Shown here: piece by piece, positions 55,661 through 64,000 of the stretch | Position numbering within the stretch: the first letter of the stretch is position 1 | Layout of the letters: each line of letters begins with the position of its first letter | Source: Polymorphobacter fuscus | Lineage (GTDB): Bacteria; Pseudomonadota; Alphaproteobacteria; Sphingomonadales; Sphingomonadaceae | NCBI RefSeq assembly: GCF_011927825.1 | Contig: NZ_JAATJI010000001.1 | Coordinates: forward strand, 1,612,001-1,676,000 | DNA: 64,000 nt | Direction: 5' to 3' | Program-made: the position numbers and the translations under genes | Notes under the pieces: model-generated | Database searches by the model: none | What the model saw: the letters and a program-made list of their open reading frames with translations, nothing else | What the model was told of the DNA's origin: nothing

Positions 55661-58600
55661 GCCAGCGGCTCCGGCACCGGTGCGGGCGGCGTTTCGGGGG
55701 TCGGTCCCGGGCCGGCGCGGTTGCGGCCGCGGACGCGTGCCAGCTTCGACCCTGCCCAGCTGGCGATGACATAGAAGACCGGGGTGAACAGCAGCCCGAA
55801 GATGGTGACGCCGATCATCCCGAAGAATACCGCGGTGCCGAGCGCCTGGCGCATTTCGGCGCCTGGACCCGAAGCGATGACCAGCGGCACGACGCCCAGG
55901 ATGAAGGCGAAGCTGGTCATCAGGATCGGCCGCAGACGGGTGCGGGCGGCTTCCTCGGCAGCGGCATGGCGTTCCATGCCGCGTTCTTCCGCCTGCTTGG
56001 CGAATTCGACGATCAGGATGGCGTTCTTGGCGGCGAGGCCGACGAGCACCACCAGCCCGATCTGGGTGAGGATATTGTTGTCGAACCCGCGCAGGTTGAC
56101 GCCCAATATGGCGGCAAGCAGGCACATCGGCACGATCAGGATGACCGCCAGCGGCAGCACCAGCGATTCATATTGCGCCGCCAGCAGCAGGAAGACGAAG
56201 ACCACGGCGAGCGCGAAGACGATGGTGGCGGTGTTGCCGGCAGTCTTCTGCTGATAGGCGAGCTCGGTCCATTCGAAGCCGAAGCCTTCGGGCAGGTTCT
56301 TGGCGGCCAGCGCCTCCATCGCACCCAGCGCCTCCCCCGACGAATAGCCGGGCAATGTGTCGCCCTGCAGCTCGGCAGTGGGGAACAGATTGTGGCGGAC
56401 GACGCGATAGGGCCCGCTGGTGTCGCGCAGCGTCACCACCGATCCCAGCGGCACCATCGCGCCGCTCGCCGAGCGGGTGCGAAGGTTGAGGATGTCCGAC
56501 GGTTCGTTGCGCGCGCCGGCATCGGCCTGGGCGGTGACCCGGTAAGTGCGGCCGAACAGGTTGAAATCATTGACATAGCTTGACCCGAGATAGGTCTGCA
56601 GCGTGCCGAAGATGTCGGTGGGGTCGACCCCCAGCTGTTGCGCCTTGTCGCGATCGATATCGGCGAAGATGCGCGGCGTGCCGGTGTTGAACAGGGTGAA
56701 CACCGATGTCAGGCCGGGCGTCTGGTTGGCGGCCATCATCATCTGGAAGGTTGCCGCCTCAAGCGCCTGATAGCCTTTGCCGGCACGGTCCTGGACCATC
56801 ATCTTGTAGCCGCCGCCGGTGCCGATGCCGCGCACCGGCGGTGGCGGGATGACGAGCATGTTGGCTTCGGTGACGGCACCCAGATTCTTGCGCAGGTCGC
56901 CGAGGATGGATTCGCCGGTCTGGCCATGTTCCTTGCGGTCGGCGAAACTGTCCATCTGGACGAACATCGTGCCGGCGTTGGGGGCGTTGGAGAAGCTGGC
57001 GCCATCGAGGCCGGCGATCGCCACCACCAGCTTGACGCCTTCGGTCTTGCGGATGATGTCGACCGAGCGGCGCACGGCGGCATCGGTGCGGTCGAGCGAG
57101 GCGCCCGGCGGCAATTGGGCGACGCCGATCAGATAGCCCTGGTCCTGCGCCGGGATGAAGCCGGCCGGGGTCGCGGCAAAGCGCCAGCCGGCGACGCCGA
57201 GCAACAGCACATAGACCACGAGGATGACGCCGACGCTGCGCACCGCGCGTGCGGTGACGCGGCCATAGCGGTGCGACAGCCGGTCGAAGCCGTTGTTGAA
57301 GCCGTCCGCCAGCTTCTTGGGCAGCCGCCGCCAGCCGGTGACGACATGGTCCGGTTCGTGCGGTTTCAGCAGCAGCGCCGCCAGCGCCGGCGACAGCGTC
57401 AGCGACACGAGGCACGAGATCAGCGTCGCCGCCGAGATGGTCAGCGCGAACTGCTTGTAGAACTGCCCCGAAATGCCGCTGATGAACGCTGTCGGCACGA
57501 ACACCGCGCACAGGGTCAGGGCGATGGCGACAAGGGCACCGCCGACTTCGTCCATGGTGCGATAGGCAGCGTCGCGCGGGCTGTAGCCCAGCCGCAGTTC
57601 GCGTTCGACATTTTCGACGACGACGATGGCATCATCAACGACGATGCCGATGGCGAGCACCAGCCCGAACAGCGACAGGTTGTTGAGGCTGTAGCCGAAC
57701 GCCGCCATGACCGCGAAGGTGCCGATCAGCGACACCGGGATCGCCAGCACCGGGATCAGCGCCGCCCGCCAGCTTTGCAGGAAGATGAGCACGACGAGGA
57801 CGACCAGCGCCACCGCTTCGAACAGCGTGTCCTGGACGCTTTCGATCGAGGCGCGGACATATTCGGTGGGGTTGTAGGGGACGCTGTAGGCAAGGCCCGG
57901 CGGGAAGGACTTCTTGGCGTCCTCCATCACCGCGATGACTTCGTCGGCGGTGGCGAGCGCGTTCGATCCGGGCAGCTGGGTGATGCCCAGCCCGACGCCG
58001 GCGACGCCGTTGACATAGGTGTTGACGGTATAGTCCTGCGAGCCGAGTTCCACCCGTGCCACGTCGCTGACGCGGGTCTGGCGGCCGGCGCCATCGGTCT
58101 TGACGATGATGTTGCCGAATTCTTCCGGCGTCGTCAGCCGGCCGAGCGCCTGGACGTTGAGCTCGAACCCCGAACCCCCGGTGCCGAACGGCGGCGCACC
58201 GATGCTGCCGGCGGCGACCTGGACGTTCTGGGCGCGCAGGGCGTTGACGATTTCCGGCCCCGTAAGGTCGCGCGCCGCGGCGCGATCGGGATCGATCCAG
58301 ATGCGCATGGCGAAATCGCGCGCGCCGAAGACCTGGACGCCGCCGACACCCTTCAGCCGGGCGATCTTGTCCTTCAGCTGCAGCGTCGCATAGTTCGACA
58401 CATATTGCCGGTCGAGGCTGTTGTCGGGGGAGCTGAGGAACACCACGAGCAGGATGTCGGGCGAGTTCTTGCGCGTCGTCACGCCGAGCTGGCGCACGGT
58501 ATCGGGCAGCCGCGGTTCCGCCGAGGCGACGCGGTTCTGCACCAGTACCTGGGCGTTGTTGAGATCGGTGCCGAGTTTGAAGACGACGTTGATGGTGACG

Positions 58601-58866
58601 ACGCCGTTGCCGGTCGACGACGAGGTCATGTAGATCATGTCCTCGACGCCGTTGATTTCCTGTTCCAGCGGCGCGGCGACGGTGTCCGCCAGCACTTCGG
58701 CCGAAGCGCCCGGATAGGTGGCGGTGATCGAGATCGTCGGCGGGGCGATTTCGGGATATTGCGCGACCGGCAGCGTCGGATAGGCGAAGATGCCGATGAG
58801 CACGATCAGCGTGGAGATCACGCCGGCAAAGATCGGCCGATCGATGAAGAAATGCGAAAAGCGCAT
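55657..58866 (-). CDS. RND efflux pump inner-membrane transporter (AcrB/MexB type, HAE1)
   Basis: 1069 residues. Family start MRFSHFFIDRPIFAGVISTL; twelve membrane segments and two large periplasmic loops. The proton-relay pair is in GIVVDDAIVVVENVERELR. Later PAGFIPAQDQGYLIG and the C-terminal GMERHAAAEEAARTRLRPI are typical of multidrug RND pumps. Substrate is not predictable, but the HAE1 subfamily exports hydrophobic drugs. Four bases separate it from the adaptor gene; overlaps the channel gene. Confidence 0.95.
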   Translation of the reverse strand: MRFSHFFIDRPIFAGVISTLIVLIGIFAYPTLPVAQYPEIAPPTISITATYPGASAEVLADTVAAPLEQEINGVEDMIYMTSSSTGNGVVTINVVFKLGTDLNNAQVLVQNRVASAEPRLPDTVRQLGVTTRKNSPDILLVVFLSSPDNSLDRQYVSNYATLQLKDKIARLKGVGGVQVFGARDFAMRIWIDPDRAAARDLTGPEIVNALRAQNVQVAAGSIGAPPFGTGGSGFELNVQALGRLTTPEEFGNIIVKTDGAGRQTRVSDVARVELGSQDYTVNTYVNGVAGVGLGITQLPGSNALATADEVIAVMEDAKKSFPPGLAYSVPYNPTEYVRASIESVQDTLFEAVALVVLVVLIFLQSWRAALIPVLAIPVSLIGTFAVMAAFGYSLNNLSLFGLVLAIGIVVDDAIVVVENVERELRLGYSPRDAAYRTMDEVGGALVAIALTLCAVFVPTAFISGISGQFYKQFALTISAATLISCLVSLTLSPALAALLLKPHEPDHVVTGWRRLPKKLADGFNNGFDRLSHRYGRVTARAVRSVGVILVVYVLLLGVAGWRFAATPAGFIPAQDQGYLIGVAQLPPGASLDRTDAAVRRSVDIIRKTEGVKLVVAIAGLDGASFSNAPNAGTMFVQMDSFADRKEHGQTGESILGDLRKNLGAVTEANMLVIPPPPVRGIGTGGGYKMMVQDRAGKGYQALEAATFQMMMAANQTPGLTSVFTLFNTGTPRIFADIDRDKAQQLGVDPTDIFGTLQTYLGSSYVNDFNLFGRTYRVTAQADAGARNEPSDILNLRTRSASGAMVPLGSVVTLRDTSGPYRVVRHNLFPTAELQGDTLPGYSSGEALGAMEALAAKNLPEGFGFEWTELAYQQKTAGNTATIVFALAVVFVFLLLAAQYESLVLPLAVILIVPMCLLAAILGVNLRGFDNNILTQIGLVVLVGLAAKNAILIVEFAKQAEERGMERHAAAEEAARTRLRPILMTSFAFILGVVPLVIASGPGAEMRQALGTAVFFGMIGVTIFGLLFTPVFYVIASWAGSKLARVRGRNRAGPGPTPETPPAPVPEPLA

Positions 58867-58870
58867 GGCC

Positions 58871-60106
58871 TTACTGCGCCGCCGGGTTGCTGCTGGTGGC
58901 GGCGCTGGCGGATGTCGCCGATGCCGCCGGCGGTTCGGTGAAGGGCGGCACGGTCGGCCCGGTGCCGGGCGCCGGCGGCACGATCTTGCCGGCCTTGGGG
59001 CTGACCTTCATGCCGGGGCGGGCGCGCTGGACGCCTTCGATGATGATGCGATCGCCGGGGTTGAGGCCGCTGCGCACGACGCGCAGCCCTTCGACATTGG
59101 GCCCCAGCGTCAGCGGCCGCGCCGACACCATATTGTCGGCGCCGACGACGAGCGCGACCTTGCGGCTCTGGTCGGTGACGATCGCGTCTTCGGGGATCAG
59201 CATGCCGGGGTAGCTGCCCGAACCGAGCAGCCGCATATGGCCGAACATGCCGGGGGTGAGGAAGCCCTGCGGATTGCGCACCTCGGCGCGGCCGCGAATG
59301 GTGCCGGAACCGGTATCAAGGGCATTGTCGACGAAGTTCATCTTGCCCTTCCAGCGATATTCATTCTCGTCGGCGAGGCGGATGTCGACGGGGTTGGGCG
59401 ACACGCGCGACGACGGGCGGGTGCCGGCCTGGTTGGCGCGCTGGTATTTCAGATAGACGGCTTCGGAACCGGTGAAGACGAAGTAGATCGGATCGAGCGT
59501 CACGACCGTCGTCATCAGGGTCGTGCCGGCGGTGACGAAGGTGCCGACATCGGTGCGGCGGTCCGACATGCGGCCGGCGATGGGCGCGGTGACGCGGGTG
59601 AAGGTGACATCGAGCGCGCGCGCCTGGGCCGTGGCCTCGGCCGACGCCTGCGCAGCCTGCGCCTGGGCGAGCGTGGCTCGGTCGGTTTCGAACTCTTCCC
59701 GGCTGACGGCGTTTTCGTCGAGCAGTTTCTGGGTGCGCGCGAAGGTGGTCTTGGCCAGGTCGGCGGTGGCGCGGGCGCGCAGCGCTTCGGCGCGGGCCTG
59801 CGCCAGCGCCGCTTCGAACGGCCGCGGATCGATGACGTACAACAGGTCGCCGGCGCGGACGAACTGGCCGTCGCGGAAGGCGATGCGCGACACCTGGCCG
59901 GTGACGCGCGGGCGGACCTCGACGCTCTGTCGGGCTTCGAAGCGGCCGATGTAATCGTCCCAGTCGACGATCGGCTTGACCAGCGGCGGCGCGACAGTGA
60001 CCGGCGGTGCGGCGCCGGCGCCCGGTGCCTGGGGGCCCTCCTCCTTCTTGCCGCAGGCGGCCAAGCCTGCGGCCAGCACCATGGTCAACGCCAGTCTTGC
60101 GTACAT
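58871..60106 (-). CDS. RND periplasmic adaptor lipoprotein (MexA/AcrA type)
   Basis: 411 residues. Lipobox LAAC follows a short signal peptide. The adaptor order is seen: RVTGQVSRIAFRDGQFV, lipoyl-like DLLYVIDPRPF, coiled coil of about 60 residues (AQARAEALRARATA), then FTRVTAPIAGRMSDRR and the beta-barrel/membrane-proximal parts. A Pro-rich C-terminal tail. ATG 60106, GGAAAAG region upstream; an upward frame extension is in intergenic DNA. Divergent from marR. Confidence 0.93.
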   Translation of the reverse strand: MYARLALTMVLAAGLAACGKKEEGPQAPGAGAAPPVTVAPPLVKPIVDWDDYIGRFEARQSVEVRPRVTGQVSRIAFRDGQFVRAGDLLYVIDPRPFEAALAQARAEALRARATADLAKTTFARTQKLLDENAVSREEFETDRATLAQAQAAQASAEATAQARALDVTFTRVTAPIAGRMSDRRTDVGTFVTAGTTLMTTVVTLDPIYFVFTGSEAVYLKYQRANQAGTRPSSRVSPNPVDIRLADENEYRWKGKMNFVDNALDTGSGTIRGRAEVRNPQGFLTPGMFGHMRLLGSGSYPGMLIPEDAIVTDQSRKVALVVGADNMVSARPLTLGPNVEGLRVVRSGLNPGDRIIIEGVQRARPGMKVSPKAGKIVPPAPGTGPTVPPFTEPPAASATSASAATSSNPAAQ

Positions 60107-60310
60107 GCCGCTTTTCCCCCGGTTCGGCTGCAGCCTATCCGCGTTGCGGTGCGGCGTAAATGCGGCCGGCGCGTGTGCCGCCGCCCGGGGATTGCCTGTG
60201 CGCCGGGCATGACAGGACTGGGACATCATGGGCAGGAGGCTCATCGAAAAGGGAGGGCAGGCCGGGATGGACGGGGGGCCCGTCTATGGCATATGATTAT
60301 CGCCGAGAAA

Positions 60311-60323
60311 CTTGATGGTCAAG
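60311..60323. promoter_or_regulatory. Candidate MarR operator
   Basis: CTTGA-TGG-TCAAG is a perfect palindrome with a three-base spacer in the 245-base space between the RND adaptor gene and marR, about 30-40 bases before the marR start. This size and form suit a MarR dimer. It could control both divergent units; no experimental support. Confidence 0.45.
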
Positions 60324-60351
60324 ATATTTCGGAGGCGAAGTTCGCAGGACA

Positions 60352-60828
60352 ATGGTGGCTGACGGAGAGCATCTGCAGGCGGTCCTGAACGCCGGCCGCC
60401 GCATCCATGCGGCGGTGGACGTCATCGACGGGCTGATTTCCGCACGGCTGGGTGTTCATCGCAACGACCTGCGATCGCTGAAGTTTCTTGAACTCGGCCC
60501 GACGACGCCGGGGGAACTGGCGGCCCATACCGGCCTGACGAGCGGATCGGTGACGGCGCTGATCGACCGGCTGGAAGCGGCGGGGTTCGTCAAGCGCCAC
60601 CGGGGCTGTGCCGACCGGCGATCGGTCGAGCTGCTGATCTGCGCGACCCGACTCGGCGAGCTGCGCGCGCTCGACGCGGAAATCGAAGGCGCGATTCGCT
60701 GCTTTTTCTCCGGCGTGCCGCACGAGCAGCTCGCCGAAACCGGCAAGGCGCTGGGGGTGTTCAACGCCGCGCTCGACCATCTCATCGCGCATTTCGGCCC
60801 CTGCCCCGGCACGCCGGCAAAGGCCTGA
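60352..60828 (+). CDS. MarR family transcriptional regulator
   Basis: 158 residues. Winged-helix pattern: LKFLELGPTTPGELAAH, then the recognition helix TSGSVTALIDRLEAAGFVKR and the wing RHRGCADRRSVELL. Start ATG 60352 or GTG 60355 (AGGA before). MarR proteins bind a palindrome and respond to small phenolics or drugs. Beside the RND operon and ahead of an MFS gene, so control of drug efflux is a reasonable guess. Confidence 0.9.
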   Translation: MVADGEHLQAVLNAGRRIHAAVDVIDGLISARLGVHRNDLRSLKFLELGPTTPGELAAHTGLTSGSVTALIDRLEAAGFVKRHRGCADRRSVELLICATRLGELRALDAEIEGAIRCFFSGVPHEQLAETGKALGVFNAALDHLIAHFGPCPGTPAKA

Positions 60829-60857
60829 GCCCTTGCGCAATTGAGGAGGGTGGCGCC

Positions 60858-62249
60858 GTGAAGCCGCCGTCACGGCTTGGCAAGTCGGCCGGCGTCGGCC
60901 AAGCAAAGCCGATGCGCTTTGCCCTTCCCGCCCGCGAATTCGGCGTCCTGTTCGCCGTGCTGCTGACCGTCGCCGCGGGCAATACGGCGATGCAGACGGT
61001 GCTGCCCGGCATCGCCCGCGCCATCCACATTCCCGACATGCTGGTGGCGATCATCTTTTCCTTTTCGGCGCTGCTGTGGACGTTCAGCGCCCCCTATTGG
61101 GCGCGCCAGTCCGATATTCGCGGCCGGCGGCGGCTGACCGAGGTCGGCGTCATCGGCTTCGGCGTGTCGATGCTCGGCTGCGGCATCGTCGTCTATGCCG
61201 GGTTGAAGGGCCTGCTGGTGCCGGTGGCGACCTTTGCGCTGTTCGCCGGCCTGCGATCGCTGTTCGGCATCTTCGGGTCGGCATCGAACCCCGCCGCCCA
61301 GGCCTATGTCGCCGCGCGCACCAGCGAGGCCAACCGCACCAATGCACTGTCGACGCTGTCGTCTGCCTTCGGCCTCGGCACGATCATCGGCCCGGCGGTG
61401 GCGCCGCTGTTCATCATCGGCGCCGTCGGGCTGGCCGGGCCCTTCTTCGCCTTTGCCATCGTCGCCGTGATCGTGCTGCTGGCAGTGCGGCGCTACCTGC
61501 CCGACGATGATCCGCGGCATTTTCCGGGGGCCATCGGGGCGGGTGCCGGCGCGGACAGCGACCCCGGCGTCCCCCATGGCGCCCCGGCGAGCGAGCCCAG
61601 CGTCGCCGGCGGCGCCACCGGCGCCAGCGCCCGCGCCGCTGCCCTGGGCCGCGCCCCGCGGCTGTCGTGGCGCGACCCGCGCATCCTGCCGTTCATGATC
61701 TTCGGCTTTTTTTCGGGGTCGATCCAGGCCGCCACCGGCCAAGCGATGGGCTTTCTGGTCATCGACCGGTTCGATGGGCCACCGGAAGCGGCGCAGGGCG
61801 AAATCGCCATCGTCTTCATGGCCGGCGCCGGCGCGACACTGCTGGCGCAATGGGGGCTGATCCCGACCTTCAAGATGACCCCGCCGCTGCTGATGCGCTG
61901 GGGGACAGGCATTGCCGCGCTGGGCACCGCCGGAATCGCGATCAGCCAGAATTTTCATTCGCTCGTCGTCGCCTTCGCGCTGGCGTCGCTGGGCTATGGC
62001 TTTGCCCGGCCGGGGTTCACCGCCGGTGCCAGCCTGGCCGTCGGCCGCGCCGAACAGGGCGGCGTCGCGGGGGCCGTCACGTCGATCAACGGATCATGCT
62101 TCGTGCTGGCGCCCGCCATCGGCATTGGGCTGTACCAGCTGGGCCCCACCCTGCCCTATCTGCTCGGCAGCATTGCGCTGACGATTCTGCTGGTCTTTGC
62201 CGCGGGCAACCGGGCGCTGCGCACCGTCACCATCCACGAGGACCAGTGA
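60858..62249 (+). CDS. MFS transporter
   Basis: 463 residues with 12 membrane segments. The start is GTG 60858 with GAGGAGGG at seven bases. The loop between helices 2 and 3 reads WARQSDIRGRRRLTEVG, the MFS loop motif. The central cytoplasmic loop (about 218-270) is an unusual Gly/Ala/Pro-rich segment. Lies 29 bases after marR and its stop overlaps the GNAT start. The substrate is not predictable; may be a drug exporter. Confidence 0.9.
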   Translation: MKPPSRLGKSAGVGQAKPMRFALPAREFGVLFAVLLTVAAGNTAMQTVLPGIARAIHIPDMLVAIIFSFSALLWTFSAPYWARQSDIRGRRRLTEVGVIGFGVSMLGCGIVVYAGLKGLLVPVATFALFAGLRSLFGIFGSASNPAAQAYVAARTSEANRTNALSTLSSAFGLGTIIGPAVAPLFIIGAVGLAGPFFAFAIVAVIVLLAVRRYLPDDDPRHFPGAIGAGAGADSDPGVPHGAPASEPSVAGGATGASARAAALGRAPRLSWRDPRILPFMIFGFFSGSIQAATGQAMGFLVIDRFDGPPEAAQGEIAIVFMAGAGATLLAQWGLIPTFKMTPPLLMRWGTGIAALGTAGIAISQNFHSLVVAFALASLGYGFARPGFTAGASLAVGRAEQGGVAGAVTSINGSCFVLAPAIGIGLYQLGPTLPYLLGSIALTILLVFAAGNRALRTVTIHEDQ

Positions 62250-62737
62250 TGCACGACCTGACGCTGGTGCCGTTCCGCGATGACCTCGCCGGCGCCTTTG
62301 CCGCGATCAACAGCGAATGGATCGCCGCCATGTACACGCTGGAAGCGACCGACCGCGACGTGCTCGGCAACCCGCGCGCCCGCATCATCGATGCCGGTGG
62401 CGACATCCTGTTCGTCCGCGCCGGCGATGTCGGCATTATCGGCACCTGCGCACTGCGGCCGTCGGGGGGCGGGGCCTTCGAACTGACCAAGATGGGCGTG
62501 CTGGCCGCGGCGCGCGGGCGCAAGGCGGGCGAATTCCTGCTCGCCGGGGCGATCGCACGGGCGCGGGACATGCAGGCCGAAGGCACGCTAACCGAGCTTT
62601 ACCTGCTGACCAACAAGCGGTCGGAAGCAGCCATCCATTTGTACGAGAAGCTGGGGTTCGTGCACAGCGCCGACATCATGGCGCGGTTCGGCAGCGCCTA
62701 TGCGCGCTGCGATGTGGCGATGGTGTTCCCCCTTTAA
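62249..62737 (+). CDS. GNAT family N-acetyltransferase
   Basis: 162 residues. Core ADVGIIGTCALRPS-like beta strands, then ELTKMGVLAAARGRKAGEFL (acetyl-CoA binding, with RGRKAGE) and LYLLTNKRSEAAIHLYEKLGFV. The start overlaps the MFS stop by one base (TGATG). Third gene of the marR-MFS-GNAT operon. It might inactivate a toxic compound; target unknown. Confidence 0.9.
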   Translation: MHDLTLVPFRDDLAGAFAAINSEWIAAMYTLEATDRDVLGNPRARIIDAGGDILFVRAGDVGIIGTCALRPSGGGAFELTKMGVLAAARGRKAGEFLLAGAIARARDMQAEGTLTELYLLTNKRSEAAIHLYEKLGFVHSADIMARFGSAYARCDVAMVFPL

Positions 62738-62738
62738 G

Positions 62739-62884
62739 GGCAGGCAGGGGCTGAGCCCCTGCACCCCGTTGTTGGGTACGTGACCTTGTCGGGAATTGTG
62801 GCTGCTCCCCTCCTTTCCTCAAGGAGGGGAGAGAAGACATGGGTCGGACAACAAAAGGGTGCAGGGGCCACGCCCCTGCCTGCC
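62739..62884. repeat. 146-base inverted-repeat element
   Basis: Left arm 62739-62766 and right arm 62857-62884 are inverted copies over 28 bases apart from the central triplet. Each arm folds by itself (GCAGGGGC with GCCCCTGC). Inside is a perfect 11-base hairpin, CTCCCCTCCTT (62805-62815) and AAGGAGGGGAG (62821-62831). No coding frame. It resembles a REP pair or a small non-autonomous repeat; no target duplication was evident. Confidence 0.7.
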
Positions 62885-62890
62885 GGAGGC

Positions 62891-62921
62891 AAAAAAAGGG
62901 CCGCCCGTTGCCGGACGGCCC
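62891..62921 (-). terminator. Intrinsic terminator of ftsH
   Basis: On the ftsH strand arms GGGCCGTCCG and CGGGCGGCCC with loop GCAA (a GNRA tetraloop) are followed by seven T. Located 19 bases after the ftsH stop. The ten pairs include one G-U. This is the clearest intrinsic terminator in the window. Confidence 0.92.
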
Positions 62922-62939
62922 CTCATTCCTGTCCCAGGC

Positions 62940-64000
62940 TCAGGCCTGGGGTGCCGGTGCCGGTTCCCCGAAGCCGCCGCGGCGACCCGATTTCGGGATG
63001 GCCGAGACGCCGTGCGACGGACGGGCGGCGGGGATACCGTTGCCGGTGCCGCGTTCGATCGCTTCGCCGGCGAGGACCTTCTTGATCTCGTCGCCCGACA
63101 GGGTTTCGAGTTCGAGCAGGGCACCGGCCAGTGCGTGGAGCTGGTCGATATTCTCGGTCAGCACATGCTTGGCGCGATCATAGCCGGTGGTGACGATCTC
63201 GCGGACTTCGGCGTCGATGATCTGCGCCGTCTGCTCGCTGATATTCTGGGTCTTGGAGACGCTATGGCCGAGGAAGACTTCTTCCTGGTTGTCGGCGTAC
63301 TTCAACGGCCCGAGCTTTTCGCTCATCCCCCATTGCGTCACCATCGATTTCGCAAGATCGGTGGCATAGCTGATGTCCGACGACGCGCCCGAGCTGACCT
63401 TGTCATGGCCGAAGATGATCTCCTCGGCGACGCGGCCGCCCATCGACACGGCGAGGTTGGCGTACATCTTGTCGCGGTGATAGCTGTACTGGTCGCGTTC
63501 CGGCAGGCGCATGACCATGCCCAGCGCACGGCCACGCGGGATGATCGTCGCCTTGTGGATCGGGTCGGACGCGGCCTCGTGCATCGAGACGACGGCATGG
63601 CCGGCCTCGTGATAGGCGGTCATCTTCTTTTCGTCCTCGGTCATCACCATCGACTTGCGCTCGACACCCATCAGGACCTTGTCCTTGGCATCTTCGAAGT
63701 CGCGCATCGAGACGAGGCGCTTGGCACGGCGGGCCGCGAGCAGCGCCGCCTCGTTGACGAGGTTGGCGAGATCGGCGCCCGAGAAGCCTGGCGTGCCGCG
63801 CGCGATGGTGCGGGCATTGACGTCGGGTGCCAGCGGCACCTTCTTCATGTGGACGGCGAGGATCTTCTCGCGGCCCTCGATGTCGGGACGGCCGACGACG
63901 ACCTGGCGATCGAAACGGCCGGGACGCAGCAGCGCAGGATCAAGAACATCGGGGCGGTTGGTGGCGGCGACGATGATGATGCCTTCATTGGCATCGAAGC
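62940..64000 (-). CDS. ftsH: FtsH, ATP-dependent zinc metalloprotease (C-terminal part)
   Basis: The gene runs off the right edge; about 352 codons of its 3' end are present. Visible are the AAA+ part ending in [20 protein letters not shown] (second region of homology), then the zinc-protease motif HEAGH. Later [13 protein letters not shown] and VFLGHS match the protease domain. The C-terminal tail is Pro/Gly/Ala-rich. FtsH is a membrane-bound protease for unassembled and regulatory proteins. A strong terminator lies after its stop. Confidence 0.98.
   Translation of the reverse strand, partial: FDANEGIIIVAATNRPDVLDPALLRPGRFDRQVVVGRPDIEGREKILAVHMKKVPLAPDVNARTIARGTPGFSGADLANLVNEAALLAARRAKRLVSMRDFEDAKDKVLMGVERKSMVMTEDEKKMTAYHEAGHAVVSMHEAASDPIHKATIIPRGRALGMVMRLPERDQYSYHRDKMYANLAVSMGGRVAEEIIFGHDKVSSGASSDISYATDLAKSMVTQWGMSEKLGPLKYADNQEEVFLGHSVSKTQNISEQTAQIIDAEVREIVTTGYDRAKHVLTENIDQLHALAGALLELETLSGDEIKKVLAGEAIERGTGNGIPAARPSHGVSAIPKSGRRGGFGEPAPAPQA

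Noticed and set aside
56638..58941. A 767-codon + strand frame opposite the RND pump gene
   Set aside because: Antisense shadow of a clearly identified pump; no start site or motif.
60311..60323. Fnr box at CTTGATGGTCAAG
   Set aside because: The two halves are three bases apart rather than four and lack the ATCAA half, so a MarR-type palindrome is the better reading.

Overview
This is a GC-rich chromosomal window from an alphaproteobacterium, almost certainly of the order Sphingomonadales. The best marker is the C-terminal sorting tag PEPxxWAMLIAGFGLVG followed by a basic cluster, found on four predicted exported proteins. Other markers are the rph-rdgB-hemW run beside hrcA-grpE, GTTC-N7-GTTC as a LexA-type box, and hairpins of the CCCTCCCG/CGGGAGGG and CCCGC-CTTC-GCGGG kinds. 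I found no tRNA, rRNA, CRISPR array, transposase, integrase or phage gene. The window is core chromosome with small accessory insertions.

Layout. 1-5.1 kb: the 5' end of kup, ald, a DJ-1/PfpI protein, then a leftward pair (radical SAM protein and UdgX fusion) preceded by a LexA-like box. 5.2-10.3 kb: a PEP-CTERM protein, heat-shock genes hrcA-grpE, and rightward rph-rdgB-hemW. 10.3-15.6 kb: an APH(3')-like kinase and an LpoA-like lipoprotein leftward, then rsmI-yraN-sirB1-gshB rightward. 15.6-19.4 kb: a small exported protein, a coupled gloA / five-residue-repeat protein / gloB operon, and a TPR protein with a hydrolase. 19.5-28 kb: a rightward run with a DUF2189 protein, thrS, a DUF305 lipoprotein, a UVR-motif miniprotein, a hydrolase, an AI-2E family permease and two tandem paralogues of unknown function. 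28-35.3 kb: branched-chain amino acid synthesis. leuA has an apparent leader peptide and alternative hairpins, and ilvB-orf-ilvN-ilvC form one leftward unit; ompW (with an Fnr/FixK-like box), a YHS protein and a DUF2721 protein lie between. 35.4-38.7 kb: three leftward PEP-CTERM genes (two SGNH esterases and a choice-of-anchor-A protein). 38.9-43.5 kb: miaA and serB with overlapping start codons, then a large TonB-dependent receptor. 43.6-52.8 kb: a class V aminotransferase, a DDAH-type hydrolase, and gatB separated from gatC-gatA by a surface-glycan-like cassette (multi-TM protein, methyltransferase, GtrB-like GT2, GtrA). 52.9-62.7 kb: a MetX-like hydrolase, a tripartite RND efflux system, and a divergent marR-MFS-GNAT operon. 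62.9-64 kb: the 3' part of ftsH with a strong terminator.

The genes that work together most clearly are the SOS-type DNA-repair pair, the glyoxalase pathway with gshB nearby, the ilv/leu pathway, the Gat amidotransferase, and the efflux system with its probable MarR regulator. The least explained features are the repeat protein inside the glyoxalase operon, the 82-residue protein coupled between ilvB and ilvN, the leuA leader, a hairpin that buries a Shine-Dalgarno sequence in the PEP-CTERM cluster, and the glycan cassette inside the gat locus. None of these is proven to be a new system. Motif and family calls come from reading the sequence and from memory of the families; no database search was run.
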